The position numbers were made by a program, and so were the translations under genes. Shown piece by piece: positions 10,352 through 20,463 of a DNA stretch of 64,000 nucleotides. The stretch's first letter is position 1; each line of letters begins with the position of its first letter. Origin of the DNA: Geobacter sp. (GTDB taxonomy: Bacteria; Desulfobacterota; Desulfuromonadia; Geobacterales; Geobacteraceae); the NCBI GenBank assembly GCA_003574885.1, contig PJFC01000001.1:124001-188000 (forward strand). Reading direction: 5' to 3'. The notes beneath the pieces are model-generated. The model ran no database searches and was not told the origin of the DNA. It was given only the letters and a program-made list of their open reading frames with translations.

Positions 10352-11353
10352 ATGGGGAATGAAGCATCGTCACCCGCTGCCCCGGCTGCCACGAACGCAC
10401 GACTCCCCTGGCAGCCGGGGCAGATCCCTCTCATGCTCGCCCCCATGCAGGGTCTCACCAACAGGGCCATGCGCGCCCTTTTCATCAACTGGGTGCGTCC
10501 CGACACGGTTTTCACCGAGTTCATGCGGGTCAATCCCGTGGCAGCCAGAAAGCGCCTCTCCGCGGGGGACTTGCAGGAAATTGCCCCGGACGAAGAGGGA
10601 ATCCCCCTGGTCGTCCAGTTGATCGGCCACGGCAGGGAGGCCCTGGTGACCGCCGCCCAGGCTGCCCAGGCTGCCGGAGCCGTGCACCTGAACCTCAACC
10701 TGGGCTGTCCCTACGGGAGAATGACAACCGGCCTCACGGGGGGCGGGATGCTCCGCTGCCCCGAGATTCTGGCAGAGATCATCCCTGCCCTGCGTCATGC
10801 CGTTTCCGGCACGTTCTCCGTCAAGCTCCGCGCCGGCTACGACGACCACCACCAGGTTTTTTCCCTCCTCTCCCTTTTCGAGGCGGCCGGGGTGGATTTC
10901 CTCGTCCTCCACCCCCGGACGGTTGTCCAGGAATACGCAGGGTGGGCTGACCATGCCGTGACCGCCGACGTGGTACGGCAGACCCGCTTGCCGGTCATCG
11001 CCAACGGCGACATCCGGAGCGCCGCCGACGGCATGCGCGTGCTGCGGGAGACGGGTGCTGCCGGGTTGATGCTGGGTCGGGGCGCCATTGCCGACCCCCT
11101 TTTGTTCCAAAGGCTGAGAAATCAGACAACTGCTGCGCCGGACCGGCAAGAGCGGGCGGTGGCACTGCAGCGTTACCTGAGGGATCTGCTGGCCCGCTAC
11201 CGGGAACTATTCTGTGGCGAGACCCAGGTTCTGAGCAAGGTCAAAGGAGTCCTTGCCACCATGGACGATCCCGCCTTCGTACAGGTGGTCAAACAGCTCA
11301 GAAAAGCCCGTACTGTCCAGGCCTTTACAGCCGTCCTCGACGACCTGGAGTAA
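10352..11353 (+). CDS. tRNA-dihydrouridine synthase family protein
   Basis: LAPMQGLTNRAMR, NLNLGCPYGRMT, LHPRTV, NGDIRSA, LMLGRGAI motifs. Confidence 0.9.
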   Translation: MGNEASSPAAPAATNARLPWQPGQIPLMLAPMQGLTNRAMRALFINWVRPDTVFTEFMRVNPVAARKRLSAGDLQEIAPDEEGIPLVVQLIGHGREALVTAAQAAQAAGAVHLNLNLGCPYGRMTTGLTGGGMLRCPEILAEIIPALRHAVSGTFSVKLRAGYDDHHQVFSLLSLFEAAGVDFLVLHPRTVVQEYAGWADHAVTADVVRQTRLPVIANGDIRSAADGMRVLRETGAAGLMLGRGAIADPLLFQRLRNQTTAAPDRQERAVALQRYLRDLLARYRELFCGETQVLSKVKGVLATMDDPAFVQVVKQLRKARTVQAFTAVLDDLE

Positions 11354-11357
11354 TCCT

Positions 11358-11591
11358 ATGGAAAACCCGCCCCTCCCTGACCATCGGGAGTTCCTCCAAC
11401 TGGCCCGACAGAGGATGCCCTTCGGGAAATACGAAGGCCGGCTCCTGATCGACCTCCCCGAGCCTTATGTGGTCTGGTTCGCCCGGCAGGGATTTCCCGA
11501 GGGGAAACTTGGCGACATGCTCCGGACGGTCTACGAGATCAAGGTCAACGGACTTGAGTACCTGTTCGAGCCTTTGCGTCATCTGCTCTGA
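11358..11591 (+). CDS. DUF3820 family protein
   Basis: RMPFGKYEGRLLIDLPEPYVVWFARQGFPEGKLGDML. Confidence 0.85.
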   Translation: MENPPLPDHREFLQLARQRMPFGKYEGRLLIDLPEPYVVWFARQGFPEGKLGDMLRTVYEIKVNGLEYLFEPLRHLL

Positions 11592-11684
11592 CAGTTGTTT
11601 CCGTATCTTTTTAGGGGTATGATTTAGCACGGCAGTCGGCCGGCGGGACGAAACTCCGGCGGCACGACAGAGAGAGGAACATCT

Positions 11685-11966
11685 ATGGCTGAATTTCTCA
11701 AATATCTGGCGTTGTTGATGGCACTGGTGGTCTGTTACCAGTTCTACGCATTTGCTGTTTCCCGCATCGGCAAAGAAAAGCAGGAACACTGCCAGAAGCT
11801 GGGAATCGTGTTCATGTCGATCGGCATCGTCAGTCTCATATTCCGCACCGGCCCGGCAGTCATCGGCGGGTTGGTTCTTATCATGCTCGGATTCCGTCTG
11901 ATCGCCCAGGGGCTCGACCGGATAAACAAGAAGACATTCATCGACCGGTACGACGAAGACCAATGA
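11685..11966 (+). CDS. Small conserved membrane protein
   Basis: 93 aa, three hydrophobic segments; AGAGAGG-like RBS upstream. Confidence 0.65.
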   Translation: MAEFLKYLALLMALVVCYQFYAFAVSRIGKEKQEHCQKLGIVFMSIGIVSLIFRTGPAVIGGLVLIMLGFRLIAQGLDRINKKTFIDRYDEDQ

Positions 11967-12018
11967 GCACAACCAGTCACCGGGTCACTGGCAGGCGTAA
12001 GAGCCACCTAGAGAGTTA

Positions 12019-12390
12019 TCACGGAAGGTTACGGGGTGAGCGCCCCCAGAGGCTGGCGTAGACGGCAAGGTTGACGAGGAAGGCCACCAGGGCGAAGACC
12101 AGCTGCACATTGCGGGTGAGGCCAAGGGGATAGAGGAGCGGCTCCAGGTATCGCTCGATGAAAGTCCCGCCGTACCCCGCTTCTCCTCCCAGCCACCGAA
12201 ACCTGTTTTCCAGGAAGGTGAGGGGACAGACCCATCCCCCCAGTTCGATCATGACTCCCCAGATGGCCGCAGGAAGGTGAACCCATGCGAGGCGCGGCCA
12301 GCGGAACACCGCAATTCCTCCCAACAGCACAAAGAGAACGAACAGGGCATGAATGAGAACCGTCGTGTCCGCAAGGACGAGATAGGCCAT
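12019..12390 (-). CDS. DUF2784 family membrane protein
   Basis: MAYLVLADTTVLIHALFVLFVLLGGIAVFRWPRLAWVHLPAAIWGVMIELGGWVCPLTFLENRFR. Confidence 0.85.
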   Translation of the reverse strand: MAYLVLADTTVLIHALFVLFVLLGGIAVFRWPRLAWVHLPAAIWGVMIELGGWVCPLTFLENRFRWLGGEAGYGGTFIERYLEPLLYPLGLTRNVQLVFALVAFLVNLAVYASLWGRSPRNLP

Positions 12391-12450
12391 GATATTCCTT
12401 GTCATTAAACGGAAGAGGCGACCACTGGCCGCCTCTTACAACATTTTTCC

Positions 12451-12768
12451 TCACCGGACCGGATACCCGGCAGCCTTCCAGGCTTCAACACCCCCCAGCA
12501 GCGCCGAAACATTCCCGTATCCCTGCGCCTGGTACTCTTCCGCCCGACCGGCGGATGTGTGCTCAGTCGGTCAGGCGCAGTAGAAGATGATCTCCTGTCC
12601 CTTGTCCAGAGTGGGAAGACGCTCCTGGAACTGGCCGAGGGAAATCCCTCCTTCGAGCATCATCCTGCCACACAACTCCTCGCTTTCGTAAGCGCAGACG
12701 AAAAGCGCCGCGCCGGCCTCCACTTTCCGGCGGGCTTCCGCCGGGGCTGTCCGTGCAACTTCTCCCAT
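12451..12768 (-). CDS. Rhodanese-like domain protein read through an in-frame TGA (candidate selenoprotein)
   Basis: ORF track stops at TGA 12573..12571 after ...QEIIFYCA; the same frame continues PTEHTSAGRAEEYQAQGYGNVSALLGGVEAWKAAGYPVR to TGA at 12453..12451, all rhodanese-like. Confidence 0.82.
12539..12555 (-). promoter_or_regulatory. Candidate bacterial SECIS element
   Basis: Minus strand TCCGCC-GGTCG-GGCGGA: 6-bp stem, 5-nt loop starting GG; loop begins 21 nt after the TGA. Confidence 0.55.
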
Positions 12769-12858
12769 TGTTGGCCTCCTTTCCCGTAATCAACACAGGT
12801 ACAGTCTACCCCGGTTTCGGGTGAAGGCAACGGAGAAAGCAGGATTCCACCTGCTCTC

Positions 12859-13677
12859 CTATCTCTGGGTAAAGAGCAGCAGGGTCAACAGGAGAGGAAA
12901 GAGGTTGAGGGATGAAACGATGGCCGTTTCGGAACGGCTGAGAACGATTACACCGAGGGGGAGGCTAAGGGCCACGTACCATAAGGGGATGAAATGGCCG
13001 ATGACGCCAAAGGCTGGCAGCAGCATCGCCCCAACCGCCAGGGCGGCCACCCAGAGCCGGCAGAGACCGTGGGGGTATGAATCGCTCCGGCGAAATTGGA
13101 GCAGGGGAATGCCGGCACGCCGGTAGTCGTCGGCATGACGCTGTTGGAGAAGCCAGAAATGGGGAATCTGCCAGAGGTAGAGGAGGCCGGCGAGAAGCAC
13201 TATGGGATAATCGGCCGGCTCTCCGCCGGCGCTGCACCAGCCGATGACCGGCGGGATGGCTCCGCAGAGTGCACCGATCGCCAGGGCCATGGGGGTGCGT
13301 TTCTTGAGGGGGGTATAGACGCCGAGGTACCAGGCGAGAGCTGCCGCTCCCAGCAGCATTGGCAGCAGTTCTCCCTCCACGGCGAGAACAAGCAGACCGG
13401 CCACCAGACAGCCGCACCCAATGGCCGTCGCTATCAACGGCGTAATGCCACCGGCTGGCAGTGGGCGCAGACGGGTCCTCTCCATGAGCCGGTCGATATC
13501 GCGCTCCAGAACCTGGTTGAACACCGATCCCGCCGCCGCCAAGAGCGCCACACCGGTAAAGACCGCAACCAGCCGCACCGGATCGATCACCCCCGGAAAG
13601 AGGAGATACCCCCCCACCGCCGTTGCGCCGTTCAGGAGTGCAAGCCGCGGCCGGAACAGCCGGAAGATGGCCACCAT
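12859..13677 (-). CDS. ctaB: Protoheme IX farnesyltransferase (heme O synthase)
   Basis: FRPRLALLNGATAVGGYLL, NQVLERDIDRLMERTRLRPLP, YTPLKKRTPMALAIGALCGAIPPVIGW; start 13677 (MVAIFRLF). Confidence 0.93.
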   Translation of the reverse strand: MVAIFRLFRPRLALLNGATAVGGYLLFPGVIDPVRLVAVFTGVALLAAAGSVFNQVLERDIDRLMERTRLRPLPAGGITPLIATAIGCGCLVAGLLVLAVEGELLPMLLGAAALAWYLGVYTPLKKRTPMALAIGALCGAIPPVIGWCSAGGEPADYPIVLLAGLLYLWQIPHFWLLQQRHADDYRRAGIPLLQFRRSDSYPHGLCRLWVAALAVGAMLLPAFGVIGHFIPLWYVALSLPLGVIVLSRSETAIVSSLNLFPLLLTLLLFTQR

Positions 13678-14585
13678 CACCTGACCCCCTTGATGAATTC
13701 CACTATCTCCGTCACCTCGTCCTTGGTCAGACCAGGGATGGAGGGCATGATCGGCTGGTACCCTTTCACCACATCGGCGTTCGGATCGAGGATCGAGCGC
13801 CGCAGATACTCCTCGTCCACCGTTATGGTCCGCTCGGTACCCCCCGTCAAGACCACCACGCTCCGCCCGAAAATCCCCTTGAAGGTCGGCCCCACCTTCG
13901 GCGTCCCGTCGAGGGAATGACAGCCGAGGCAACCATGTTTTTCCAGAAGTGCCTTGCCGGAACCCTCTTCCTCTTTACCTTCCCCCTTCTCAAGCCATGC
14001 GGCAAAGTCGGCAGCGGGGACCGCCTCCACGGTCGTGATCATCGCTGAATGGCCCAAGCCACAGTAGACGGAGCAGAAGAGGTCGTAGGAGCCGGGCTTG
14101 CTTGCCACAAACCAGACAACGTTCTTCACCCCCGGGACCACATCGTGTTTAACCCGGAAGGCGGGGATATAGAAGCCATGCAGCACATCCTTGGAAACCA
14201 GGGTCACCACCACCGGCTTACCAACGGGAACATACAGTTTGGGGCTGGTCTTGCCGTTGGCGTAGGTGAAGCTCCATGACCACATGCGGGCCGTGGCTGT
14301 CACCGGCAGCGCATCCTTGGGCACGTTGCGCAGGGAAAGATAACCCGCCCAGCCGTAATAGAACATGGCCAGCACCAGGACAGAGGGGAGGACGGTCCAG
14401 ACGATTTCGAGCCAGATATTGCCGGACGACTGGGACGTCGGCTCGGGTGCACGGGAGCGGCGGTAGCGGATGACAAACCCCACCGTCGTTGCCGTGATGC
14501 CGAGCAGCAGCACGAGGGACACCCCGAAGATGAACTTGAAGACCGGGTCGACCGCTTGGGTCGTAGTGATGAGCAATGGGTTCAT
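13677..14585 (-). CDS. coxB: Cytochrome c oxidase subunit II with C-terminal cytochrome c domain
   Basis: CuA motif FCSVYCGLGHSAM; heme motif CLGCH. Confidence 0.95.
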   Translation of the reverse strand: MNPLLITTTQAVDPVFKFIFGVSLVLLLGITATTVGFVIRYRRSRAPEPTSQSSGNIWLEIVWTVLPSVLVLAMFYYGWAGYLSLRNVPKDALPVTATARMWSWSFTYANGKTSPKLYVPVGKPVVVTLVSKDVLHGFYIPAFRVKHDVVPGVKNVVWFVASKPGSYDLFCSVYCGLGHSAMITTVEAVPAADFAAWLEKGEGKEEEGSGKALLEKHGCLGCHSLDGTPKVGPTFKGIFGRSVVVLTGGTERTITVDEEYLRRSILDPNADVVKGYQPIMPSIPGLTKDEVTEIVEFIKGVR

Positions 14586-14594
14586 GTTGCATTC

Positions 14595-14885
14595 CTACCG
14601 GTACAGCACGTCGAAAAACGTCAAGCCGATGAAGATGGCCAGTACGGAGAGAGCGAAGAACAGCAGCCAACGCAGGAGTCGCCCCTCGTACTTCATATGC
14701 ATGAAAAAGGCAATCACCAGGCCTCCTTTAATGACAGCTATGGCAAGGGAGCCCCAGACATGACCTATCCCCACATTATGGCGGGCGACCCAGACGGTCA
14801 GGGCCGTCAAGGCCAGAAGTGCCAGCCAGATTGCCGTCAGTTTGCCATAACTGACGATATGTTGTTCGGAAGTCCCCGTCGTCAT
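14595..14885 (-). CDS. Cytochrome c oxidase subunit IV (caa3 type)
   Basis: Small three-TM protein located between coxB and coxC. Confidence 0.8.
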   Translation of the reverse strand: MTTGTSEQHIVSYGKLTAIWLALLALTALTVWVARHNVGIGHVWGSLAIAVIKGGLVIAFFMHMKYEGRLLRWLLFFALSVLAIFIGLTFFDVLYR

Positions 14886-14893
14886 GACGTCTC

Positions 14894-15496
14894 CTACAGA
14901 ATCAGGTAGTAGAGCGGGAAGATGAAAATCCAGATCAGGTCCACCAGATGCCAGTAAAGTGCCCCGTTCTCCAGCAGCACGTAGTCACCGGCATGGATGG
15001 TTCCCCGCTGGACCCGGACCGCAACAAAAGTCAGGAGAGTTGCGCCGATCAGCACATGCAGGCCATGGAGCCCGACGGTCAGGTAATAGAGGCTGTAGAA
15101 AACCGACTCTCCGGGCGGACCCGCCGTCAGCCGGGAAGAACCGGGATAGATGCCGTTGCCGATCTCGGCGCTCCACTCCAGATATTTGTTGAACAGAAAT
15201 GTCGCCGCACAGAGGACCGTCCCGCCGAGCAGCAACAGGACCATGCGGCGCGCGCCCCTCTGGATAGCGGTCACCGCCATGGCCACCAGCAGACTGCTGG
15301 TAATGAGGATCACCGTGTTGAGCGTGCCGAAACCGAGGTGCATCTCCCGCCCTGCCGCGCCGAATTCCCGGGGATACCGTGCAAGGTAGGCGGCATAGAG
15401 AAGAAAGAGTCCACCAAAGAGGAGCAGCTCGGTGAAAAGAAAGAGCCACATGCCGAGCTTGGCGCCGGCATTGTCCTTGTGCAGTCCCCCGCTCAC
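14894..15496 (-). CDS. coxC: Cytochrome c oxidase subunit III
   Basis: KLGMWLFLFTELLLFGGLF...GLHGLHVLIG...HLVDLIWIFIFPLYYL. Confidence 0.93.
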   Translation of the reverse strand: MSGGLHKDNAGAKLGMWLFLFTELLLFGGLFLLYAAYLARYPREFGAAGREMHLGFGTLNTVILITSSLLVAMAVTAIQRGARRMVLLLLGGTVLCAATFLFNKYLEWSAEIGNGIYPGSSRLTAGPPGESVFYSLYYLTVGLHGLHVLIGATLLTFVAVRVQRGTIHAGDYVLLENGALYWHLVDLIWIFIFPLYYLIL

Positions 15497-17136
15497 GTGA
15501 TTCCCGCTTTCTTGAAATCATACGGTCCATGGGTCACGACCGGCTCTTCTTCGAAGTTCTCCGTAGGCGGAGGTGTCGGGATTGTCCATTCAAGGGTGGC
15601 GGCCCCCCAGGGATTCCTGTCGATCGGCTCCCCTTTGAAGAGGCCCCGGAACAGGTTCACCAGCATCAGTATCAGGCCGCTCACCAGAATCCAGCTGCCG
15701 ATGGTGGAGACCAGGTTGAGGGGGGCGAACTCCGGGAGGTAGTCGTAGTAACGGCGGGGCATCCCCTTCATACCAAGCACCATCATGGTGAAGTAGGTGA
15801 TGTTGAAGCCGACGAACATCAGCACCCAGGCGACGACGGCCGGCTTTTCGGCGTAGCGGCGGCCGTAGAACTTGGGAAGCCAGTAGTGCATGGCCCCGAA
15901 GAAGGCGAAGACGGCGCCGCCGAAGATGACATAGTGGAAGTGACCGACCACGAACTGCGTGTCATGGACATGGATGTCGGTGGCGGCCGCGCCGAGGATC
16001 AGGCCGGTCAGCCCGCCGATGGAGAAGAGGAGGATGAAAGCAAGGGCGAAGAGCATGGGGGCTTCCAGGGAAATCGACCCCCGGTAGAGGGTGGAGACCC
16101 AGTTGAAGACCTTGATGGCCGAAGGAATCGCTACCACGAAGGTGAGGAAGGAAAAAACCAGGATCGCGGTGTCGCTCATCCCGCTGGTGAACATGTGATG
16201 CCCCCAGACCAGGGAACCGGCGGCGGCGATGGCAATGCTGGAAAAGGCAATCATCTTGTAGCCGAAGATCGGTTTGCGGGCAAAGGCGGGAATGATCTCG
16301 GAAATCACCCCCATCCCCGGCAGGATCATGATGTAGACTGCCGGGTGGGAATAGATCCAGAACAGGTGCTGGTACATAAGCGGGTCGCCCCCCCGTGCCG
16401 GATCGAAGAGGCCGGTGCCGAGGAACCGTTCGGCAATGATCAGTGCCAGGGTGATGCCGAGGATCGGGGTCGCCAGGATCTGCACCCAGGCGGTGGCGTA
16501 GAGCGACCAGACAAAGAGCGGCAACTTCCCCCAGGTCATCCCTTCGGCCCGCAGGCGATGGATGGTGGTGACAAAGTTGAGACCGGTAATAATAGACGAG
16601 AAGCCGACGATGAAGACACCGAAAACCGCCAGGGAGACGTTGGTGCCGGTCCGCTCGCTGAAGGGAACATAAAAGGTCCAGCCGGTGTCGGGGGGACCGC
16701 CGCCGGTGAAGAGCGAGGTGATGATTACGGCGGCACCTGCCATGTAGAGCCACCAGGAGAAGAGGTTCAGGCGGGGGAAGGCCACATCCCGTGCACCGAT
16801 CTGGATCGGCATGACCAGATTGCCGAAGGAACCTTGAAAGCCGGGGATGATGAAGAGAAAGACCATCAGCACCCCGTGGACGGTGAATACGGCGTTATAC
16901 GTCTGGGGGCCCATGATGGTCCGCCCCGGCGCCATCAGTTCGATCCGGAGCAGAACCCCGAGCACAACGGCTATCAGGAAGAAGGTGAGCACCGAATAGA
17001 AGTAGAGCAGGCCGATCCGCTTGTGATCGGTGGAAAAAATCCAGGCGGTGATGCCGGTTTTGCCGGTATCGTTCCAGAAACCGCCATTACCGGGGGGATG
17101 CACTTTTTCAGCAGAATTCATCGTCACTCCGAACAA
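15493..17136 (-). CDS. coxA: Cytochrome c oxidase subunit I
   Basis: TVHGVLMVFLFIIP, QHLFWIYSHPAVYIMILPGMG, WGHHMFTSG, HDTQFVVGHFHYV; alternative start 17121. Confidence 0.97.
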   Translation of the reverse strand: MFGVTMNSAEKVHPPGNGGFWNDTGKTGITAWIFSTDHKRIGLLYFYSVLTFFLIAVVLGVLLRIELMAPGRTIMGPQTYNAVFTVHGVLMVFLFIIPGFQGSFGNLVMPIQIGARDVAFPRLNLFSWWLYMAGAAVIITSLFTGGGPPDTGWTFYVPFSERTGTNVSLAVFGVFIVGFSSIITGLNFVTTIHRLRAEGMTWGKLPLFVWSLYATAWVQILATPILGITLALIIAERFLGTGLFDPARGGDPLMYQHLFWIYSHPAVYIMILPGMGVISEIIPAFARKPIFGYKMIAFSSIAIAAAGSLVWGHHMFTSGMSDTAILVFSFLTFVVAIPSAIKVFNWVSTLYRGSISLEAPMLFALAFILLFSIGGLTGLILGAAATDIHVHDTQFVVGHFHYVIFGGAVFAFFGAMHYWLPKFYGRRYAEKPAVVAWVLMFVGFNITYFTMMVLGMKGMPRRYYDYLPEFAPLNLVSTIGSWILVSGLILMLVNLFRGLFKGEPIDRNPWGAATLEWTIPTPPPTENFEEEPVVTHGPYDFKKAGIT

Positions 17137-17269
17137 ATAACTGAACCAACCCTTAATAGCACACGAAAAAACCGGATAACAACGGATAAAACATATCTGG
17201 TTTCGGACAAAAAAATTGATTGATCCGCCTTTTTCCGCCTTTTCAGATGTGATCCGTGTTCCATTCAGC

Positions 17270-18130
17270 TTATGTTTTTCGGCCCTTATGCCTGCGTCCG
17301 GTCAGGAGCAGAAAAGCGAGGAAGGCCGCCGCGCCTGTGATAACGACCGTGGCGCTCACCCGCAACAGGTTGAAGACGTAGGTCTTCTCCTTGGGATCAA
17401 AGGTGAAGCAGTACCCCACAACCTTGCGGATGGTCACTCCCACTTTCCCGTCCCGGGCCTCCAGCAGCGCCAGGGTCAGGTCCTTGGGGAGGAATGTCGT
17501 CCCATAGAGATAGCGAACGATTGTGCCATCCCGGGCAATAACGAAGCTCGCCACCGGGTGAATGAAATCCCGCTTCCCGCGCTGGAAATGGTAGCCGGCG
17601 GCATCGGTCAGCCTGCGGATGTTCCGGGCGTCACCGGTGAGAAAGCGCCAGCCGTCCTCCGGGAAAGGGGTATTCATCGAGGCAAGGTACATCCTCTTGT
17701 ATTTTGATGCCAGCGCCGGGGTCTCAGTCTCGTCGAAGCTCAAGGAAATGACCCGGTACTCCGTGCCCGGTGTCCGTTTCACTCCCGGCAGGGCACTTGC
17801 CAGCCCACCTTGCAGGAAATTGCACTCATTGGTGCAGCTGTAGTAAACGGGGAGAATGATGGTCGGCACAGTCACCAGATCGCCGAGACGGACCGGTTTG
17901 CCGGATTCATCGCGGAAGGTAAGGTCAAGGGGGATCTTTTCTCCGAGCCGCTCGGTGAGGCCGGCCTTCGCCGCAGCATCCGAAGCCAGAACCGGCCCGC
18001 CATGGTCTTGCTCAGGGAATGGTCCTTCCGTATGAGCCACAGCGATGCCCGTCAATGGAACCCAGGCCATGAGCAGCGCCGCCAGGAAAAGCCGTGAACC
18101 GGTCCGTACTGTTTTGCGTAGTCGTCCCAT
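17270..18130 (-). CDS. SCO1/SenC family protein (oxidase assembly)
   Basis: VYYSCTNECNFLQGGL (SCO CxxxC) and later conserved His region; start at 18130 (MGRLRKTV). Confidence 0.85.
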   Translation of the reverse strand: MGRLRKTVRTGSRLFLAALLMAWVPLTGIAVAHTEGPFPEQDHGGPVLASDAAAKAGLTERLGEKIPLDLTFRDESGKPVRLGDLVTVPTIILPVYYSCTNECNFLQGGLASALPGVKRTPGTEYRVISLSFDETETPALASKYKRMYLASMNTPFPEDGWRFLTGDARNIRRLTDAAGYHFQRGKRDFIHPVASFVIARDGTIVRYLYGTTFLPKDLTLALLEARDGKVGVTIRKVVGYCFTFDPKEKTYVFNLLRVSATVVITGAAAFLAFLLLTGRRHKGRKT

Positions 18131-18246
18131 GTACCCGTACCCCGTGATATCTCTATCATGTATACCACGCCCCCGGCGACACGCCATGGACAGTGATAAA
18201 AAAAAGGCGACCGTTGGCCGCCGGGAAGAGGGAGCGCGCTCCCTCG

Positions 18247-19119
18247 TCAGACCAGGTTGAAGTTGTTCTGGTAGGCTACCAGCGTGTTGATCATCAAGGC
18301 GGTGACCGTCATTCGACCCACCCCGCCGGGGACAGGCGTTATCCAGGAACATTTCGGTGCGACGTGCTCGAAATCCGCGTCACCAACGATCTTGCCATTC
18401 TCCAGCCGGTTGATCCCGACGTCGATGAGAACAACCCCCTCCTTCACCATATCTTCGGTAACGAACCCCGGAATACCGACCGCCACGATTACGATGTCGG
18501 CCCGGCGCGTTTCGTCCAGAAGCAGTTCCCGGGGGGTCTCGATATGTGACAGGGTGACCGTGGCATTGCCGATGTCGAAATCGTTGGAGAGCATGATGGA
18601 TATCGGCTTGCCGACGATGTTTGACCGGCCGATGACGACGCAGTGCTTCCCGTGTACCGGTACCTGATAGAACTGCAGCAATTTGCAGATCCCGTAGGCG
18701 GTCGCCGGCCGGAACGCCTTCTGCCCCAGGGTCATCCGCCCGAAATTGGTCGGGTGGAAGCCGTCGATGTCCTTGTCGGGGGATATGGCGTTGATGATGT
18801 GCTGCTGGTTGATATGCTTGGGGAGCGGGAGCTGGACGATCACTCCGTCGGTGGTCTGATCGTTGTTGATCTCCTCGATCTTCGCCAGCAGTTCCGCCTC
18901 CCTGACCGTTTCCGGGAAACGGATCAAGTTGCTGTCGAACCCTGCCAGGGTGCTGGTGGTTATCTTCGACTTGACGTACGACTCGCTCGGCGCATGGGTG
19001 CCGACCAGGATAATGGTCATGTGCGGCTGTCGCAGGCCTGAATCCACATACCCGTCCACCTTCTTCGCTATCTCTGCGATGAGGCTCTCCGCGCATTTCT
19101 TTCCGTCCAGCAGCTTCAT
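18247..19119 (-). CDS. folD: Bifunctional methylenetetrahydrofolate dehydrogenase/cyclohydrolase
   Basis: [61 protein letters not shown]. Confidence 0.97.
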   Translation of the reverse strand: MKLLDGKKCAESLIAEIAKKVDGYVDSGLRQPHMTIILVGTHAPSESYVKSKITTSTLAGFDSNLIRFPETVREAELLAKIEEINNDQTTDGVIVQLPLPKHINQQHIINAISPDKDIDGFHPTNFGRMTLGQKAFRPATAYGICKLLQFYQVPVHGKHCVVIGRSNIVGKPISIMLSNDFDIGNATVTLSHIETPRELLLDETRRADIVIVAVGIPGFVTEDMVKEGVVLIDVGINRLENGKIVGDADFEHVAPKCSWITPVPGGVGRMTVTALMINTLVAYQNNFNLV

Positions 19120-19385
19120 GGTATGTCGTCCTTTCTTCAAATGGGGAGAAGTGTTCCCTGGAGCGAATGTGCCCGAGAACCAGCCGCGCTAAAGAGCCAT
19201 TCATCCCAAAACCGGTAATTGAACACGGAAAATGCTTTTTTCACTTTCTTTTCTACCATAAAACAAAGGGGGCCACAACCGCCCCCCTGTCGCCAGCCAG
19301 CAGTGGCATACAGGTGCAAATCCTCTTGAGTGTGATCAAGTACGGCATTTTGACCAGGGGCAAGAGGCAACCGGTGCAAACTTCT

Positions 19386-20372
19386 TCAGGAAACTTCCAG
19401 CGGTGGTTCGGCGAGGGCCGCCAGCTGTTCCCGCAGCTGAAGGATATGCTCACCCCAGTAGCGGACGGTGTTGAACCAGGGAAAGGTCCCGGGAAAGATC
19501 GGGTCCTCCCAGCGACTGGCGAGCCAGGCGGAGTAGTGGAGCATGCGCAGGGCACGCAGCGCTTCGATCAGCCCCAATTCGCGGGGATCGAAGTCGCTGA
19601 ACTCCCGGTACCCTTCCAGCAGGGCATCCAGCTGGGCGGTCTGGCATTGCCGGTCACCGGAAAGCATCATCCAGAGATCCTGCACCGCCGGGGCCGTCCG
19701 GGCATCATCGAAATCGACGAAGTGGGGAACGCCGTCGCGCCAGAGGATGTTCCCCGCGTGGCAGTCGCCATGGGTCCTGATGCAGCGGACCTCTCCCCCA
19801 TCCGAAAAGCGCTCCTCGATCCCCGCCAGGAGCTGGTCGGTCACTGCGGTGTAGCTGGCCCGGTACTCCGCCGGGATGAAGCGCTCGCCGATCAGGGCAA
19901 CGCTGGCATGACCGAAGCTCTGGACATCAAGGGCCGGCCGGTGCCTGAAGCCATGGACCGCGCCGACGCAATGGATACGGCCGAGCATCCGGCCGAGGAT
20001 CAACAGGTTATCCAGGTTGTCGAATTCGGGGGCGTGGCCACCCTGGCGGGGATAGAGGGCAAAACCGAATCCCCCGTAGTGGAAGAGGCTCTCCCCTGCC
20101 CCGTTTCGCCACGGGGCCACCACCGAAAGCTCCTGGTCGGCCAGCTCCCGGCAGAAGGTGTGCTCCTCCCGGATCTGAAGGTCGTTCCAGCGGCCGGGGC
20201 GGTAGAATTTGGCGATGAGCGGCTGCCCCTCCTCGATCCCCACCTGGTAGACGCGGTTCTCGTAGCTGTTCAGGGGGAGGGTGCGGCAGTCGCAGCGAAA
20301 ACCCTGGCTCTCCACGGCGTCCATGATGAAATCGGGAGTGAGGGTCTGGAACGGGTGCGGGCTCTCGGGCAT
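19386..20372 (-). CDS. srkA: Stress response kinase A (YihE/RdoA family)
   Basis: LNSYENRVYQVG...IAKFYRPGRW...HGDCHAGNILWRDG...FVDFDDA. Confidence 0.92.
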   Translation of the reverse strand: MPESPHPFQTLTPDFIMDAVESQGFRCDCRTLPLNSYENRVYQVGIEEGQPLIAKFYRPGRWNDLQIREEHTFCRELADQELSVVAPWRNGAGESLFHYGGFGFALYPRQGGHAPEFDNLDNLLILGRMLGRIHCVGAVHGFRHRPALDVQSFGHASVALIGERFIPAEYRASYTAVTDQLLAGIEERFSDGGEVRCIRTHGDCHAGNILWRDGVPHFVDFDDARTAPAVQDLWMMLSGDRQCQTAQLDALLEGYREFSDFDPRELGLIEALRALRMLHYSAWLASRWEDPIFPGTFPWFNTVRYWGEHILQLREQLAALAEPPLEVS

Positions 20373-20463
20373 GGGTCACGGTTCCCTTACGAATGTATGA
20401 TCGAACAGACTTCCCCACCATACCATCAATCGCCGCCGGAACCAAGGAGAAGGGTCGTTCGCG

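Noticed and set aside
12563-12796. 77-aa ORF overlapping the rhodanese-like gene in another frame
   Set aside because: Arg/Gly/Pro-rich shadow frame; the rhodanese frame is the coding one.
15529-17223. 564-aa plus-strand ORF
   Set aside because: Antisense to coxA; Gly/Glu/Asp/His-rich translation typical of the complement of a GC-rich membrane-protein gene.
19260-19385. Possible riboswitch upstream of folD / downstream of srkA
   Set aside because: Contains TTTGCACC twice and a GGGGGC-type hairpin, but no known riboswitch consensus could be matched by eye.
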